From Cephalopachus bancanus (Eukaryota > Chordata > Mammalia > Primates > Tarsiidae): a DNA stretch of 64,000 nucleotides. A program made the translations under genes and the position numbers. The notes under the pieces are model-generated. The model saw only the letters and a list, made by a program, of their open reading frames with translations. It was not told where the DNA came from and searched no databases. This document shows, piece by piece, positions 12,025 through 22,071 of this stretch. Location of the stretch: NCBI GenBank assembly GCA_027257055.1, contig JAPVLO010000404.1:806001-870000 (forward strand). Direction: 5' to 3'. Numbering within the stretch: the stretch's first letter is position 1; the number at the start of each line of letters is the position of its first letter.

Positions 12025-13774
12025 AAGATGTGGGGTGCAATTCAGGGTTAGGTATACAAATGTTCATTATACAGGTACCCTTGTTGATGAGGTGTGCCCC
12101 TCCCTTTTCTAGCATTTTCCCTCAACTGCCAATCCCACTCCCCCTACACCGGCAGTTCCCGCTCCTGCCAATCCCTTTCTTATAGTCTTATGATAATTGT
12201 TCAAGGTCTGCTTATGAGTGAGAACATATGGTACTCTGTTCTTTGTTTCTGTGATAGATCACTGAGTATGATAGACTCCAAGTTGCTGCAAAGTCCATAT
12301 GTTTATCCTTCTTTATAGCTGCATAATATTCCATTGTGTATATGTATCACTTTTTTTATCCAGTCCAGCTTCGAAGGGCAACATGGTTGGTTCCATGTTT
12401 TTGCTATTGTGAATAGAGTTGCAACAAACATGCGTGTGCAGGTATCTTTTTTGTAGAATGATTTGAATTCCTCTGGGTATAGTCCCAGTAGGGGGATTGC
12501 TGGGTCACATGGAAGATCAATTTCTAGTTCTTTCAGAAATCACTGTCCTCCACTGGTTTGCATTCTCACCAGCAGTGTAGAAGCGTTCCTTTTTCTCCGT
12601 ATCCTCTCCAGCATCTGTTGTTGTTTGTTTTATTGACAGCCATTATTACTGGGGTTAGGAGGTATCTCAATGTGGTTTTGATTTGCATTTCTCTGATGAT
12701 GAGTTAGGCTGAACACTTTTTCATGTGTCTGCTGGCTACCCATATATCTTCTTTTGAGAAGTGTCTGTTCAGGTCTTTTGCCCACTTTTTAATGGGGCTG
12801 TTTGTTTTTTTCCTTGCATTTGAGTTCCTTATAGATCCTAGATGTTAGGCCTTTGTCAGATATACAGTTGGCAAATATTTTTTCCCATTCTGTGAGCTGT
12901 CTCCCTGTGCTCTTGATGGTTCCTTTGCTTTGCAGAAGCTCGTTAATTTGATGAGGTCCCATTTGTCTATCTTATTTCTTATGGTATGGGCACTCAGGGT
13001 TCTGATCAGGAATTGGTTGCCAGTTCCAATTTCCATAAGGGTGTCTCCTGTGTTTTCTAAGATTCTTATAAGTTTGAGGTTTTATGTTTAGGTCTTTGAT
13101 CCATTTAGAGTTAATTTTTGTGTACGGTGATAGGTAGGGGCCCTGTTTCAATCTTTTGCATGTGATCTTCCAGTTTTCCCAGCACCATTTACTGAAAAGG
13201 TTCTCCTCTCCCCAGTGGTTGTTGTTGGAGGCTTTGTCAAAGATGAGCTGGTTGAGAAATTGAGGCTTTGCTTCTGGAATCTCTATCCTGTTCTGTTGGT
13301 CTATATACCTGTTCTTGTACCAATAGCAGGCTGTTTTGATTATTGAGCCTTATAGTAAAGTTTGAAGTCTGGAAGTAAGATACCTCCTGTTTTGTCCCTC
13401 TTACTAAGGATTGTTTTGGCAATTCATGGTTGTTTCTGTATTGACGTTTCCAGGTCTGAGAAGAATGATGTTGGTAATTTAATGGGCATTGAGTTGAATC
13501 TATAGATTGCCTTTGGTAAAATGGACATCTTAACAATGTTGATTCTTCCTATCCATGAGTGTGGAATATATTTCCATTTGTTTTTGTCTTCTTGGATTTA
13601 TTTGACCAGTGTTTTGTAGTTCTCATTGTAAAGGTCTTTCACTTCTCTGGTTAGGAAGATGCCAAGGTATTTCATTTTTTGTGTGACTGTTGTGAATGGA
13701 ATTGTGCTTTTTTATTTGGCTCTCTGCTGGCTTGTTGTTGGTGTATAAGAATGCAACTGTTTTTGCACATTTAT
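11926..13774 (-). mobile_element. LINE-1 'B', antisense, nested inside L1 'A'
   Basis: A 5'-truncated L1 with its 3' end on the left and ORF2 reverse-transcriptase sequence on the right (to about 13773). Its TSD, TG(T/C)CAATCCCTTTCTT with one mismatch, lies at 11910-11925 and 13775-13790 inside L1 'A'. Reading from its 3' UTR outward there is a first A-tract (12009-12024 as T), a TA microsatellite, about 30 bases of unrelated sequence and a second A-tract (11926-11937 as T). This is the layout of a short 3' transduction. Confidence 0.9.
11968..12009 (+). repeat. (TA)n microsatellite
   Basis: About 21 uninterrupted TA units lying between the two A-tracts of L1 'B'. It probably expanded after insertion. 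Confidence 0.97.
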
Positions 13775-15337
13775 TGCCAATCCCTTTCTTATAGTTTTAT
13801 GGTAAATGTTCAGGGTCCGCTTACGAGTGAGAACATAGGGTACTCTGTTATTTGTTTCTGTGATAGATCACTGAAAATTACAGACTTACAGACTCTAAAT
13901 CCATCCAAGTTGCTTCAAAGTCCATATATTTGTCCTTTATCACTGTCTAATATTCCATTGTGTATATGTACCACTTTTAAAAAAATCTAGTACAGTTTCA
14001 GTGGACAGCACAATTGGTTCCATGTTTTTGGTGTTGTGAATAGTGCTGCAGTAAATATGTGTGTGCCGGTATCTTCTTTGTAGAATGCTTTTTGTTCCCC
14101 CGGGTATATTCCCAGTAGGAGGTTTGCTGGGTCATATGGAAGGTCAAACTCTAGTTCTTTTAGAAATTGCCTCACTGTCTTTCAAAGAGGTCGCACTAGT
14201 TTGCACTCCCACCAGCAGTATAAAAGTGTTCCTTTTTTCCCCCCACATCCTCACCAGCACCTGTTGTTGTTTGTTGTATTAATGATGGCCATTCTTACTG
14301 GGGTTAGGTGGTATCTCAGTGTGGTTTTGTTTTGCATCTCTCTGATGATTAGTGAGACTGAGCACTTTTTCATGTGTCTGTTGGTTGTCTGTGTATCTTC
14401 TTTTGAGAAGTGTCTAGTCATGTCTTTAGCCCACTCTTTAATGGATCTGTTTGTTTGGTTTTTTTTCCTTTTGGCACATTTCTTGTAGATCCTAAATGTT
14501 AGACCTTTGTCATATATACAGTTGGCAAATATTTTTTTCCCATTTGCAAGCTGTCTCCCTGCTCTCTTGTTGGTTTCTTTTGCTTTGCAGACTTCAGTTT
14601 GATGAGGTCCCACTTGTCTATCTTATCTCTATGGCATCTCTTGGGGTTTTAATTAGGAATTGGTTGCCTGTTCCAATTTCCATAAAGATATCTCCTGAAT
14701 TTTCTAAGGTTCTTATAGTTTGAGGTTTTATGTTTATGTCTTTGATCCATTTAGAACTGGTTTTTATGAATGATGATATCAGTTCTTCCTTATATGTCTT
14801 GTAGAATTCAGCTGAAAAACCATCTGGCTTGTGTGATTTTTTTTTTTTTTTTAATCTGGGAGGTTTTTTACAATTGAGTTGATATCCTAGGTGTTATTGG
14901 TCTGCTTGGGGTTTAAAATTCTTCCTGTTTCAATTTTTGGAGGTTGTGTGATGCCTCCATTTCCTCTGGATTTTCTAGTTTATTTGCATACAGATGTTCA
15001 TGGTCATCTCTGACAATCTTCTGGATTTCTTTAGGGTCACTTGCAACATTGCCTTTTTCATTTCTAATTGTGTTTATTTGGACTTTCTCTCTCTCTTTTT
15101 AAGTCGATCTGACCAGAGGTCTGCCAATCTTATTTATCCTTTTGAAGAACCAGACGTTTCTCTTATTGATCCTCTCTATGACATTTTTGTCTTTCATTTC
15201 CTGCAATTGTTACTTTATTTTAGTAATTTGAATTTTTCCACTACATTTAGGATTTAATTGTTCTTGCCTTTCCAGCTTTTTTAGGTGTGTTATTAGGCTG
15301 TTTACTTGAGATCTGTCTATTTTCTTCAAAATAGCCA

Positions 15338-15341
15338 CAAA

Positions 15342-15372
<31 letters not shown>
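15338..15372 (+). repeat. (CA)n microsatellite inside L1
   Basis: CA-rich tract with one ATA interruption, located where L1 consensus has an A-rich run between 'atagccacaa' and 'aaataccttgg'. It probably grew from that run. Confidence 0.95.
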
Positions 15373-16189
15373 GAAATACCTTGGCATCCACCTAACCAAA
15401 GAAATGAAAGATCTCTAACAGTGAAAACTACAAAACGCTGCTCAAAGAAATCAAGAATAATACAAACAAATGGGAAAACACCCCGTGCTCATGGATTAGA
15501 AGAATCAGTATCACCAAGGTGTCCATCCTGGCCAAGACAAGTACAAATTCAGTGCAATCCCTATTAAGTAGCCAACATCATTTTCACAGACCTAGAAAAG
15601 ACAATACAGAAATTCACATGGAAACAAAAAAGAGCCCGAATAGCTAAAGCACTCCTCAGCAAAAGGAACAAAGCTGGAAGCATGACACTACCAGAGTTTA
15701 AACTTCATTACAAGACTATAATAGCCAAGACAGCATGGTATTGGTAGAGGAATAAATATATTTAGCAAATGGTGCTGGGGAAACTGGCTAGCTGCATGCA
15801 GAAGAATGAGACCAGACCTCTCCCTATCACCATATACAAAAACTAACTCAAAAATGGATCAAGGATTTAAATGTAAAACCTTAATCTATAAGACTATCAG
15901 AAGAAAACTTAGGGGGCACTTTCCTGGGTTGGAGGAGGTAATGAATTCACGGCCAAGTCCTCAAAAGCAAATGCAGCAAAGCTAAGAGTGACCGGAGGTA
16001 TCATATCAAACTGAAAAGTTTTTGTATTGCAAAAGAAGCCATCAAGAAAGTAAAGAGACAATATGTGGAGTGGGAAAAAATTATTTGCAAGTTATACATC
16101 TGACAAAGGCCTTAATCCAGGATCTACAAAGAACTCAAACGAAGTGAAAGTAAAAAGAACTACAAGTAACCTGTTAAAAAGTGGGCAAA

Positions 16190-16248
16190 CTGTACTCCAG
16201 CCTGAGTGACAGAGTGAGACTCCAGCTCAAAAAATAAATAAATAAATA
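16190..16248 (+). mobile_element. Micro-Alu: last ~40 bases of Alu plus tail
   Basis: Only the 3' end of an Alu (ACTCCAGCCTGAGTGACAGA through GAGACTCCAGCTC) and an (AAAT)n tail. It sits inside L1 ORF2 with flanking AGTGGGCAAA (16180-16189) and AGTAGACAAA (16249-16258), a diverged TSD. It resembles the insert at 49434-49498. Confidence 0.85.
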
Positions 16249-17083
16249 AGTAGACAAAGTACATGAACAGACACTTCTCAAAGGAAGACATCCAAGCAAC
16301 CAACAAACACATGAAAAAATACTCAGCCTCGTTAATCATCAGCGAAACGCAAATCACAGCTACAATGAGATACCAACTAACACCAGTAGGGATGGCTATC
16401 ATTAATAAGTCAAAAACAACATTTGCTGGTGCAACTGTGCAGAAAAGGGAATACTTGTACACTGTTGGTGGAAATATAAATTAGTTCAACCTTTGTGAAA
16501 AGCAGTGTGATGATTTCTCAAAGAACTAAAAACTGAGTTTTCATGTGATCCAGCAATCCCTCTTGAAAATATTATCGGAGAAATATAAATTGTTCTACCA
16601 AATACACCTATTCATTGCAGCACTATTCGCAATAGAAAACATCAAAATAACATGGAACCAATTCAGATGCCCATCAAAAGTGGACTGGATAAAGAAAATG
16701 TGGTACATATACATGATAGGATATTATGCAGTCATCAAGAAGAACAAAGTCATGGCTTTCATAGCAACTCAGATGCAGCTGGAGACCATCATACTAAGTG
16801 AACTGTCACAGAAACAAAGAACTGAATACTGCATGTTCTTATTAGTGGGCTCTGATCACTGGTCACACGAGTTCAAGGGTGGGATTGGCAGACACTAGAC
16901 ACTGCTAGGAGAGGGAGGGAGTGAGTGAGGAGGGCAGACTGGCATGTGGTAACACACTGATCCACTATGGAGGAGAGAGGGCCAGCTAGAAGCCCAAACT
17001 ACACCTGCATCCAACTTACATTTGTAGTAAATTCTCACTTGTGCACCACAACTCTAAAATAAAATAAAATTTGAAAAAAGGAG

Positions 17084-18479
17084 ACGAAAAGAAGCAGAGA
17101 GAATATAGTAGGCAGTCTTTCCTGCTTCTTTGCTGCAAACTAAGAGGTTAGAAAGCTGTGACCAGTTGGACAGCTTTCCAGAAATCATTAGCAGATGAAT
17201 GGGCCAGTTGTTTTTATTACAGGATTATAAGGAAATTCTGAGGTGTAAATAATTTGTAAAGCAGTTCTATTTAGGAATAGTGTTGTGGAGGCTTGGATCA
17301 TGTCAGTGGGTTGTCATTTGATATACGAATGACATTTGCTAACCGTATGCCTAGGCAGTCCCAGCTGTTGCATTTGCAAGTACAGTGGAGAGCTCTGCCC
17401 ACCCCCATCTGTCTAAGGGGCATCTCCACCTGTCATTTCTATACTTTGGCTTTCTATGACATGAAAAATTGTTTTTAATTAGTATTCCAGACAATTTTTT
17501 CTTCTCTGGATAATATCCCAGCATGTGACATAGCGTCCAACTTGACTATGGCAGTTCAGAAGTGAGCTTATAAAACATACAGTGCTTATTTCCACATATA
17601 TAAACAACTGTAAATGACTTGTCGAGGAATACACATTCATTGCAATATAAACATGAAACAGTTTTATTTTTTCCAATCTCAATATTCAACCCTGCTAGGT
17701 GGATCCCTTTTTAGTATCCTTTAACAACCTTGGCCTGCTTATATAGCTTCCTAGTCATTTCTTAGTTATTAACACCTAGTTTAGCCCAGTTTAAAATTTA
17801 AATCTCACATGTGATTCAAAGTTCCCTCCCTCACAGTGTAGGCTAGAGGCTGTAACTCTGACTTTATTGTTTTGCTCTTTGAGGACAAGCTCTTCTGGTT
17901 TGGAGAAGGGTGGACAGAATGAAGGGATAAGGAAGCAGAGATCTCATAATATAGCTGGTCTCATATTGGTGATTCTGGAAAGCATCATTGCAGTCCCTCT
18001 TGGTGCTGGCTGATCCTGGCAGTCTGTTGACATGGAACAATGTCACCTAAGTGCTCTGCTTGGCCTTCTTTAGGTAGTGGGCATCTTCACGCTGCCCTCT
18101 TCCCCAAGGACTCCTTCAGATTGAGGAAGTCAAACCTTTCTTGAGGTCTGCATCTTTTCTCTAGAAAAGGAATCTAGGAGAGCCCCTAAGTTTCTCTCTA
18201 GCACCTTCTCAGGGGCATAGATAACAAGGAAGTGGGTCTTCATCTTAGTCTTCACAACATGCTGTATCAGTCTTGTTAAGCCTTGCTCACATGGCCACTT
18301 CAGCGGCTTTCCAACCTCAGAACTCTCTTTTCCAAGCTCTTCATTCCTTTTTGTGACTTGGTTTTCACCTACTATTTTCTTTCTGTTTGAAGAAGAGTCT
18401 TTAACATTCCTTATGGCTCATGCCTACTGACATTGAATTCTCCCAGCTTTTCTTTTTCTGAATAAATGTGTATTTTGCT
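17084..18479. other. Unique sequence, nothing recognised
   Basis: No repeat is confidently visible and no open frame exceeds 70 codons. It may include old unassigned debris near 17860-18100. Confidence 0.55.
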
Positions 18480-19960
18480 CTCATTAAAATATATATATTC
18501 TCAGGTATAAAATTCTAGATCGACAATTTTTCTTTTATCAGTGTAAAGGCACAGCCTCTTTGACAGCTGACTTGAGAAGTCTGTGATCATTCACGTATTC
18601 ATTTCTCTATATGTAATGTATCTTCTTAATTTCCCTGGGTGCTTTTAAGTGTGTGTCTTTATCACAGCCTTTGACAATATAGTTATGTGTATGGTGTGCT
18701 TTTCTTATACAACCCACTTAGATTTGTTGAACTTCTTTAATGTAGTTTTATATTCTTCACAAATTTATTAAAACCTTAGCTATAGTTTTTTCAGTATTTT
18801 TCTGTTTGCTCTGCCTGTCCTTTTCTCTGGGACTCTAGACCTCTTAGTATTAGTGTACTTTGGGTCCAAGTTTCTGTTCATTGTTTTCCAGTCCCTTCTT
18901 TCTCTCAGCTCCTTCTTGGATATGTTTTCAAATATACCATTTTTTTCACTTATGATGTCTCATTTGCTGTTAATATCATCCAATGAATTTGTTTTTCATT
19001 TGTAGACATTACATTTGATTTTTTTCTATATCTTATTCCTTATCTCATTATGTATAATTTTTCTTTAAAGATTGGGAAAACACTATAATAAAGTGTGCTT
19101 ATGTTTTTGACTGCTTATTATTTAATTATTTCTGCCATTTCAGGGTTGGTTTTTTTGACTGCTGTTTTCCAAGGATAAGAGTCATATTTTTGGGTTTCAT
19201 TCCCGTGTTTATTAATAATATTCTATTACACATAAGACATTGTGAATTTGATATTGTTGAGTGTCTGGATTTTATTTTATTCCTTTAAATTGTTTTGTGT
19301 ATTTTTTCTATCTGTTGGGTGAGTTAATTGCAGCACAGATCGATCCTTTTGAGGATTTTAAAGAAGTTTGGATAGAGTGAGTCTAGACTAGTCCTTATGG
19401 GGGTTCATTGCTTGAGCAGAACTTCTAAGACCTTACTGATTACTCCAAGTGGTCAATGAGAAAACTCTGCCCTAGTCAGAACTCACATTTTTCCAGCCCT
19501 CCGTGGGTTCTAGGAACAGCTGGGCGCACAGTCACTTGGCTATCCTTTGCTCAATTTTGTGAAGTTCCACACTACATATGTATGTCTCAGTACTCAGTGG
19601 GCTCAAGGAGATCCCTCTTCTCTGGAACCGTGTTCCATAGTTTCCAATCTCCTAGCTTGCCTGAAATCTGACATGTGTGGCCTCCACTTAGTAAGACTTC
19701 TGTGCTTTGCTTAGGATTTCTTTCCCTGCTCTGATGTGTGGAGTGTGGCTCTTGGCAGAAAGCCAGGGTAAGCATTGGGCTGACATCATTTGCATCCCTT
19801 TCCATAGGGGTTACAGTCTTGTATTTTCTCTTTCTCTATGTCATAATCAGTGTTTTATATATTTCCCCAGTTTTCATGTTGTTTACAGCTGGAGAGTACA
19901 TCAGGGCTCATTGTTTCATAACAAGAAGCAGCATTCTCCCAATTTATTAATTTTTGAATA
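18480..19960 (-). mobile_element. Ancient L1M/HAL1-like sequence, antisense
   Basis: T-rich sequence with landmarks in the order expected for antisense L1M or HAL1 ORF1: GTATAAAATTCTAGATCGAC, TTCTGTTTGCTCTG followed by 'tctctgggactc', GTTCATTGTTTTCCAGTC and AAGACATTGTGAATTTGATA. The part beyond 19350 looks like the matching 5' portion but is less certain. Very diverged, with no intact ORF. Confidence 0.55.
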
Positions 19961-20129
19961 GAAGATAAAACTTTCTTACAACTAAAATACACCTATTTGT
20001 TATCCTGAGCACTAGCTCCTAATAGCACTTGGTGGATTACCTTAATCATTGTACAAGAGATGGAGGTTCTTAAGGGTTTGTTTGGTTCAGCCACGGAACA
20101 GTTCTTATGAGCACTCTCAGTCTCATGAA

Positions 20130-21195
20130 TATTCTACCTCCAAGTGGCCATACCTGCTTTGTCAGTGGATCATGCCAGAAATGATGGAGTCATCCTTGAC
20201 GTTGACCTTTTTTTTACATGCCACCAATCTTTCAGGAAATGCTGTCAGTTCCACCATCAAAAGAGTCCAGCATCTTGTCCTTCTTTCCGTTGCCAATATG
20301 TTGGTGCCTCTCAGTATTATGTTGCACCAAGAATGTTAAAGCTCTCTCACTGTTCTCTCTGCAACTTACCCTAAACGTGCATAACCCCTTTTCCCAGTCT
20401 AGTGCTGACGCAGAAGCTAAAGTAATACTTTTAAAATGTAAGTCAGATATAATAATATTCGGTTCTAAACTCTGATGACTTGTTTTTAATTTCACCCAGA
20501 GTGGAGGTCAAACTCTTTAGAACAGTCTATAAGGCCCTACACTGGCTAGCCTCAATTACTTATCTTTTCCCGTTACTCACTGTATTCCAGACATAGTGGT
20601 GTCCTTGCTATTTCTCAAATACACACCAGACATGAGACATGATTTCACCCTGGGGATGATCCCCGGGATTCCACCCTTTAGCGTTTCTGTTCTCTTTGCT
20701 TGTTTTTGTGTGTGTGTGTATGTGGTTGTTTGTTTTTTTGTTCAGATTTAGAGGTGAGGTCTTGTTGCATTCCCCAGGCTAAATTCAAACTTCTAGGCTC
20801 AAACAATCCTCCTGCATCAGTCTCCCTAGTAGCTAGCACTATAGGCATGGCCCACTGTGCCCAGCACGTTTTTGTTTTGATGCATCAGTTATCCACATTG
20901 CTTCTCCTAACATCAACAGAGTTTTATCCAAAGTGACCTTCATTGTTAGGTCTTCCCTGACCAACCTAGCTAAAGTTGTACTCTTCTTCCCTTCTCACTG
21001 TTTCCCTTTGCACTGTTTGTTCAGTAGCATTTATCATCATCCAACATAGCCAAATATTTTATCAATTTATAATTTTTCCTTTGTCCCACATAGAATGCAA
21101 TTTTTGTCTGCTTAAATCACTGGAATATCTTTGTTTTCTAAAAGACCATTGGGCACACAGTGCACGCTCCAGAAGTATTTGCTGAATAAATGACT
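20130..21195 (+). mobile_element. L2 LINE, sense, interrupted by an Alu monomer
   Basis: The landmarks are in L2 order: GATGGAGTCATCCTTGACG, AAAATGTAAGTCAGATATAA, AGTCTATAAGGCCCTACACT, GGTCTTCCCTGACCAACC, CCTTTGCACTGTTTGTTCAG and a 3' end near GCTGAATAAATGAC. It is degenerate throughout, with no usable ORF2 frame. The Alu-like monomer at 20735-20872 splits it. Confidence 0.8.
20735..20872 (-). mobile_element. Monomeric Alu-like element (FLAM type), antisense
   Basis: One left-arm-like 7SL monomer: GAGGTGAGGTCTTGTTGCAT, CCCAGGCTAAATTCAAACTT, then ATAGGCATGGCCCACTGTGC. There is no second monomer and it is strongly diverged, as expected for a fossil monomer. Confidence 0.75.
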
Positions 21196-21775
21196 ATTTG
21201 AAGTCAAATATCTTAGGGACCAGACACCTGTGCTTCTAGACTCAATATTTCTTTGCCCTCCACAATACTGTACAAAAAGTTCCAGGTTCCTTATCTCTGA
21301 CTCTTTTTTTAGAGACTTCACATAGGTCACCCATATTGCCGTATTCTCTTTTTTGCAGGCAGGTTACATAATACAGATGAGTAGGCTGGAGATTTCTTTT
21401 GTATTCAGACATATTTTCTTGGCTTTGCACACTAGTTATTTTGCTTGAACTTGTAAGTCCCCAAATAGACTCAGGGATATATCTTTTGTAGTGGGTTATT
21501 TCTACTGAGAACTAATTTCGTTCTGAGAGTTTCATTCTCAGATGGCAACATTAATTTAAGTGCCAGGGCAATTCACTGTAGTCACCAGGAACAACTTTGG
21601 AAGTGCTAAAAATGAGTTCCGTTTAGCTGTGAGCATTCGAATGCATATAACCAGTGTTTATTCATTGCCACCTCCTTATAAATGGTGGTTACCAGTATAG
21701 GTCAACCCACAAAATCTACTTTTTCCACATGAAGCTGATCTATAGTTCTAATAGTATCATTTAATGCACCTAATT
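21196..21775. other. Unique sequence, nothing recognised
   Basis: No repeat, RNA gene or exon-like ORF is supported. Confidence 0.55.
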
Positions 21776-21782
21776 TATAATC

Positions 21783-22071
21783 TTTTTTTTTTTGAGTAGG
21801 CGTCTCTGTCACACAGGCTGAAGTGGAGTGGCACACTAACAGCCACCGCAGCCTCAATCTGCTAGGCTTAGGCAATCCTTCTGCCTCAGTTTTCCAAGTA
21901 GCTGGAACTACAGGCGTGTGCCATCCCCCCTCTGGCTAATTTTTAAGTTTATTGTAGAAATGAGGTTTCCCCAAGTTTCCCAGGCTGGTCTCGAACCCCT
22001 GGACACAGGCAATCCTCTCATATCTGCCTACCAAAGTGCTGGGATTATAGGTGTGAGACATCGCATCCAGA
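21783..22071 (-). mobile_element. Alu SINE, older, antisense
   Basis: Dimeric Alu with many substitutions, linker AATTTTTAAGTTTATTGTAG and 5' end near ACATCGCATCCAGA. The flanks TATAATCTTTTTTT and TAGAATCTTTTTTT form a probable TSD. Confidence 0.92.

Larger units (their letters stand above)
11745..14766 (-). mobile_element. LINE-1 'A', antisense, split by L1 'B'
   Basis: The 3' UTR lies at 11745-11925 and the element resumes at 13775 with ATAGTTTTATGGTAAATG after the TSD. It continues through the C-terminal ORF2 coding region (GTTTTGCATCTCTCTGATG, CTAGTTCTTTTAGAAATTGC) to about 14766, where it is 5'-truncated and the host L1 resumes. It is inactive, with multiple stops. Confidence 0.85.
10795..15326 (-). 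mobile_element. LINE-1 ORF2 segment, inverted half of a twin-primed L1 (interrupted)
   Basis: Antisense L1 ORF2 in two collinear pieces. Piece 10795-11744 covers the reverse-transcriptase region (for example CTTCCTCTTTTCCTATTTGG and TGCTTCCAGCTTCTACC), apart from a stub insertion at 11193-11335. Piece 14767-15326 continues upstream in ORF2 (TTCTTCCTTATATGTCTTG, TAGAATTCAGCTGAAAAACC). Between them sits L1 'A'. The L1 position at the left end (10795) meets, in consensus order, the position where the sense L1 starts at 15327. That is the geometry of a 5' inversion made by twin priming. All frames are broken. Confidence 0.75.
15327..17075 (+). mobile_element. LINE-1 3' half, sense (non-inverted half of twin-primed L1)
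   Basis: Starts CAAAATAGCCACAAA, then after a CA repeat GAAATACCTTGGCATCCACC. It continues through the C-terminal part of ORF2 and a 3' UTR with CCAGCTAGAAGCCCAAACTA, ending at AAAATAAAATAAAATTTG. A micro-Alu (16190-16248) interrupts it. A weak candidate TSD is TTGAAAAAGTGG near 10774 against TTGAAAAAAGGAG near 17071. Frames are broken. Confidence 0.85.

Noticed and set aside
15340..15372. CRISPR or satellite array
   Set aside because: It and the other short repeats are dinucleotide microsatellites. There is no repeat-spacer structure anywhere and the DNA is eukaryotic.
14767..17075. Two unrelated L1 insertions in opposite orientation
   Set aside because: Possible, but the consensus positions at 10795 and 15327 appear contiguous, which favours one twin-primed insertion. 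The alternative stays open until it is aligned.
20049..20475. Three overlapping frames suggesting an exon
   Set aside because: The sequence follows L2 landmarks and the frames are not continuous with an L2 ORF or any known protein.
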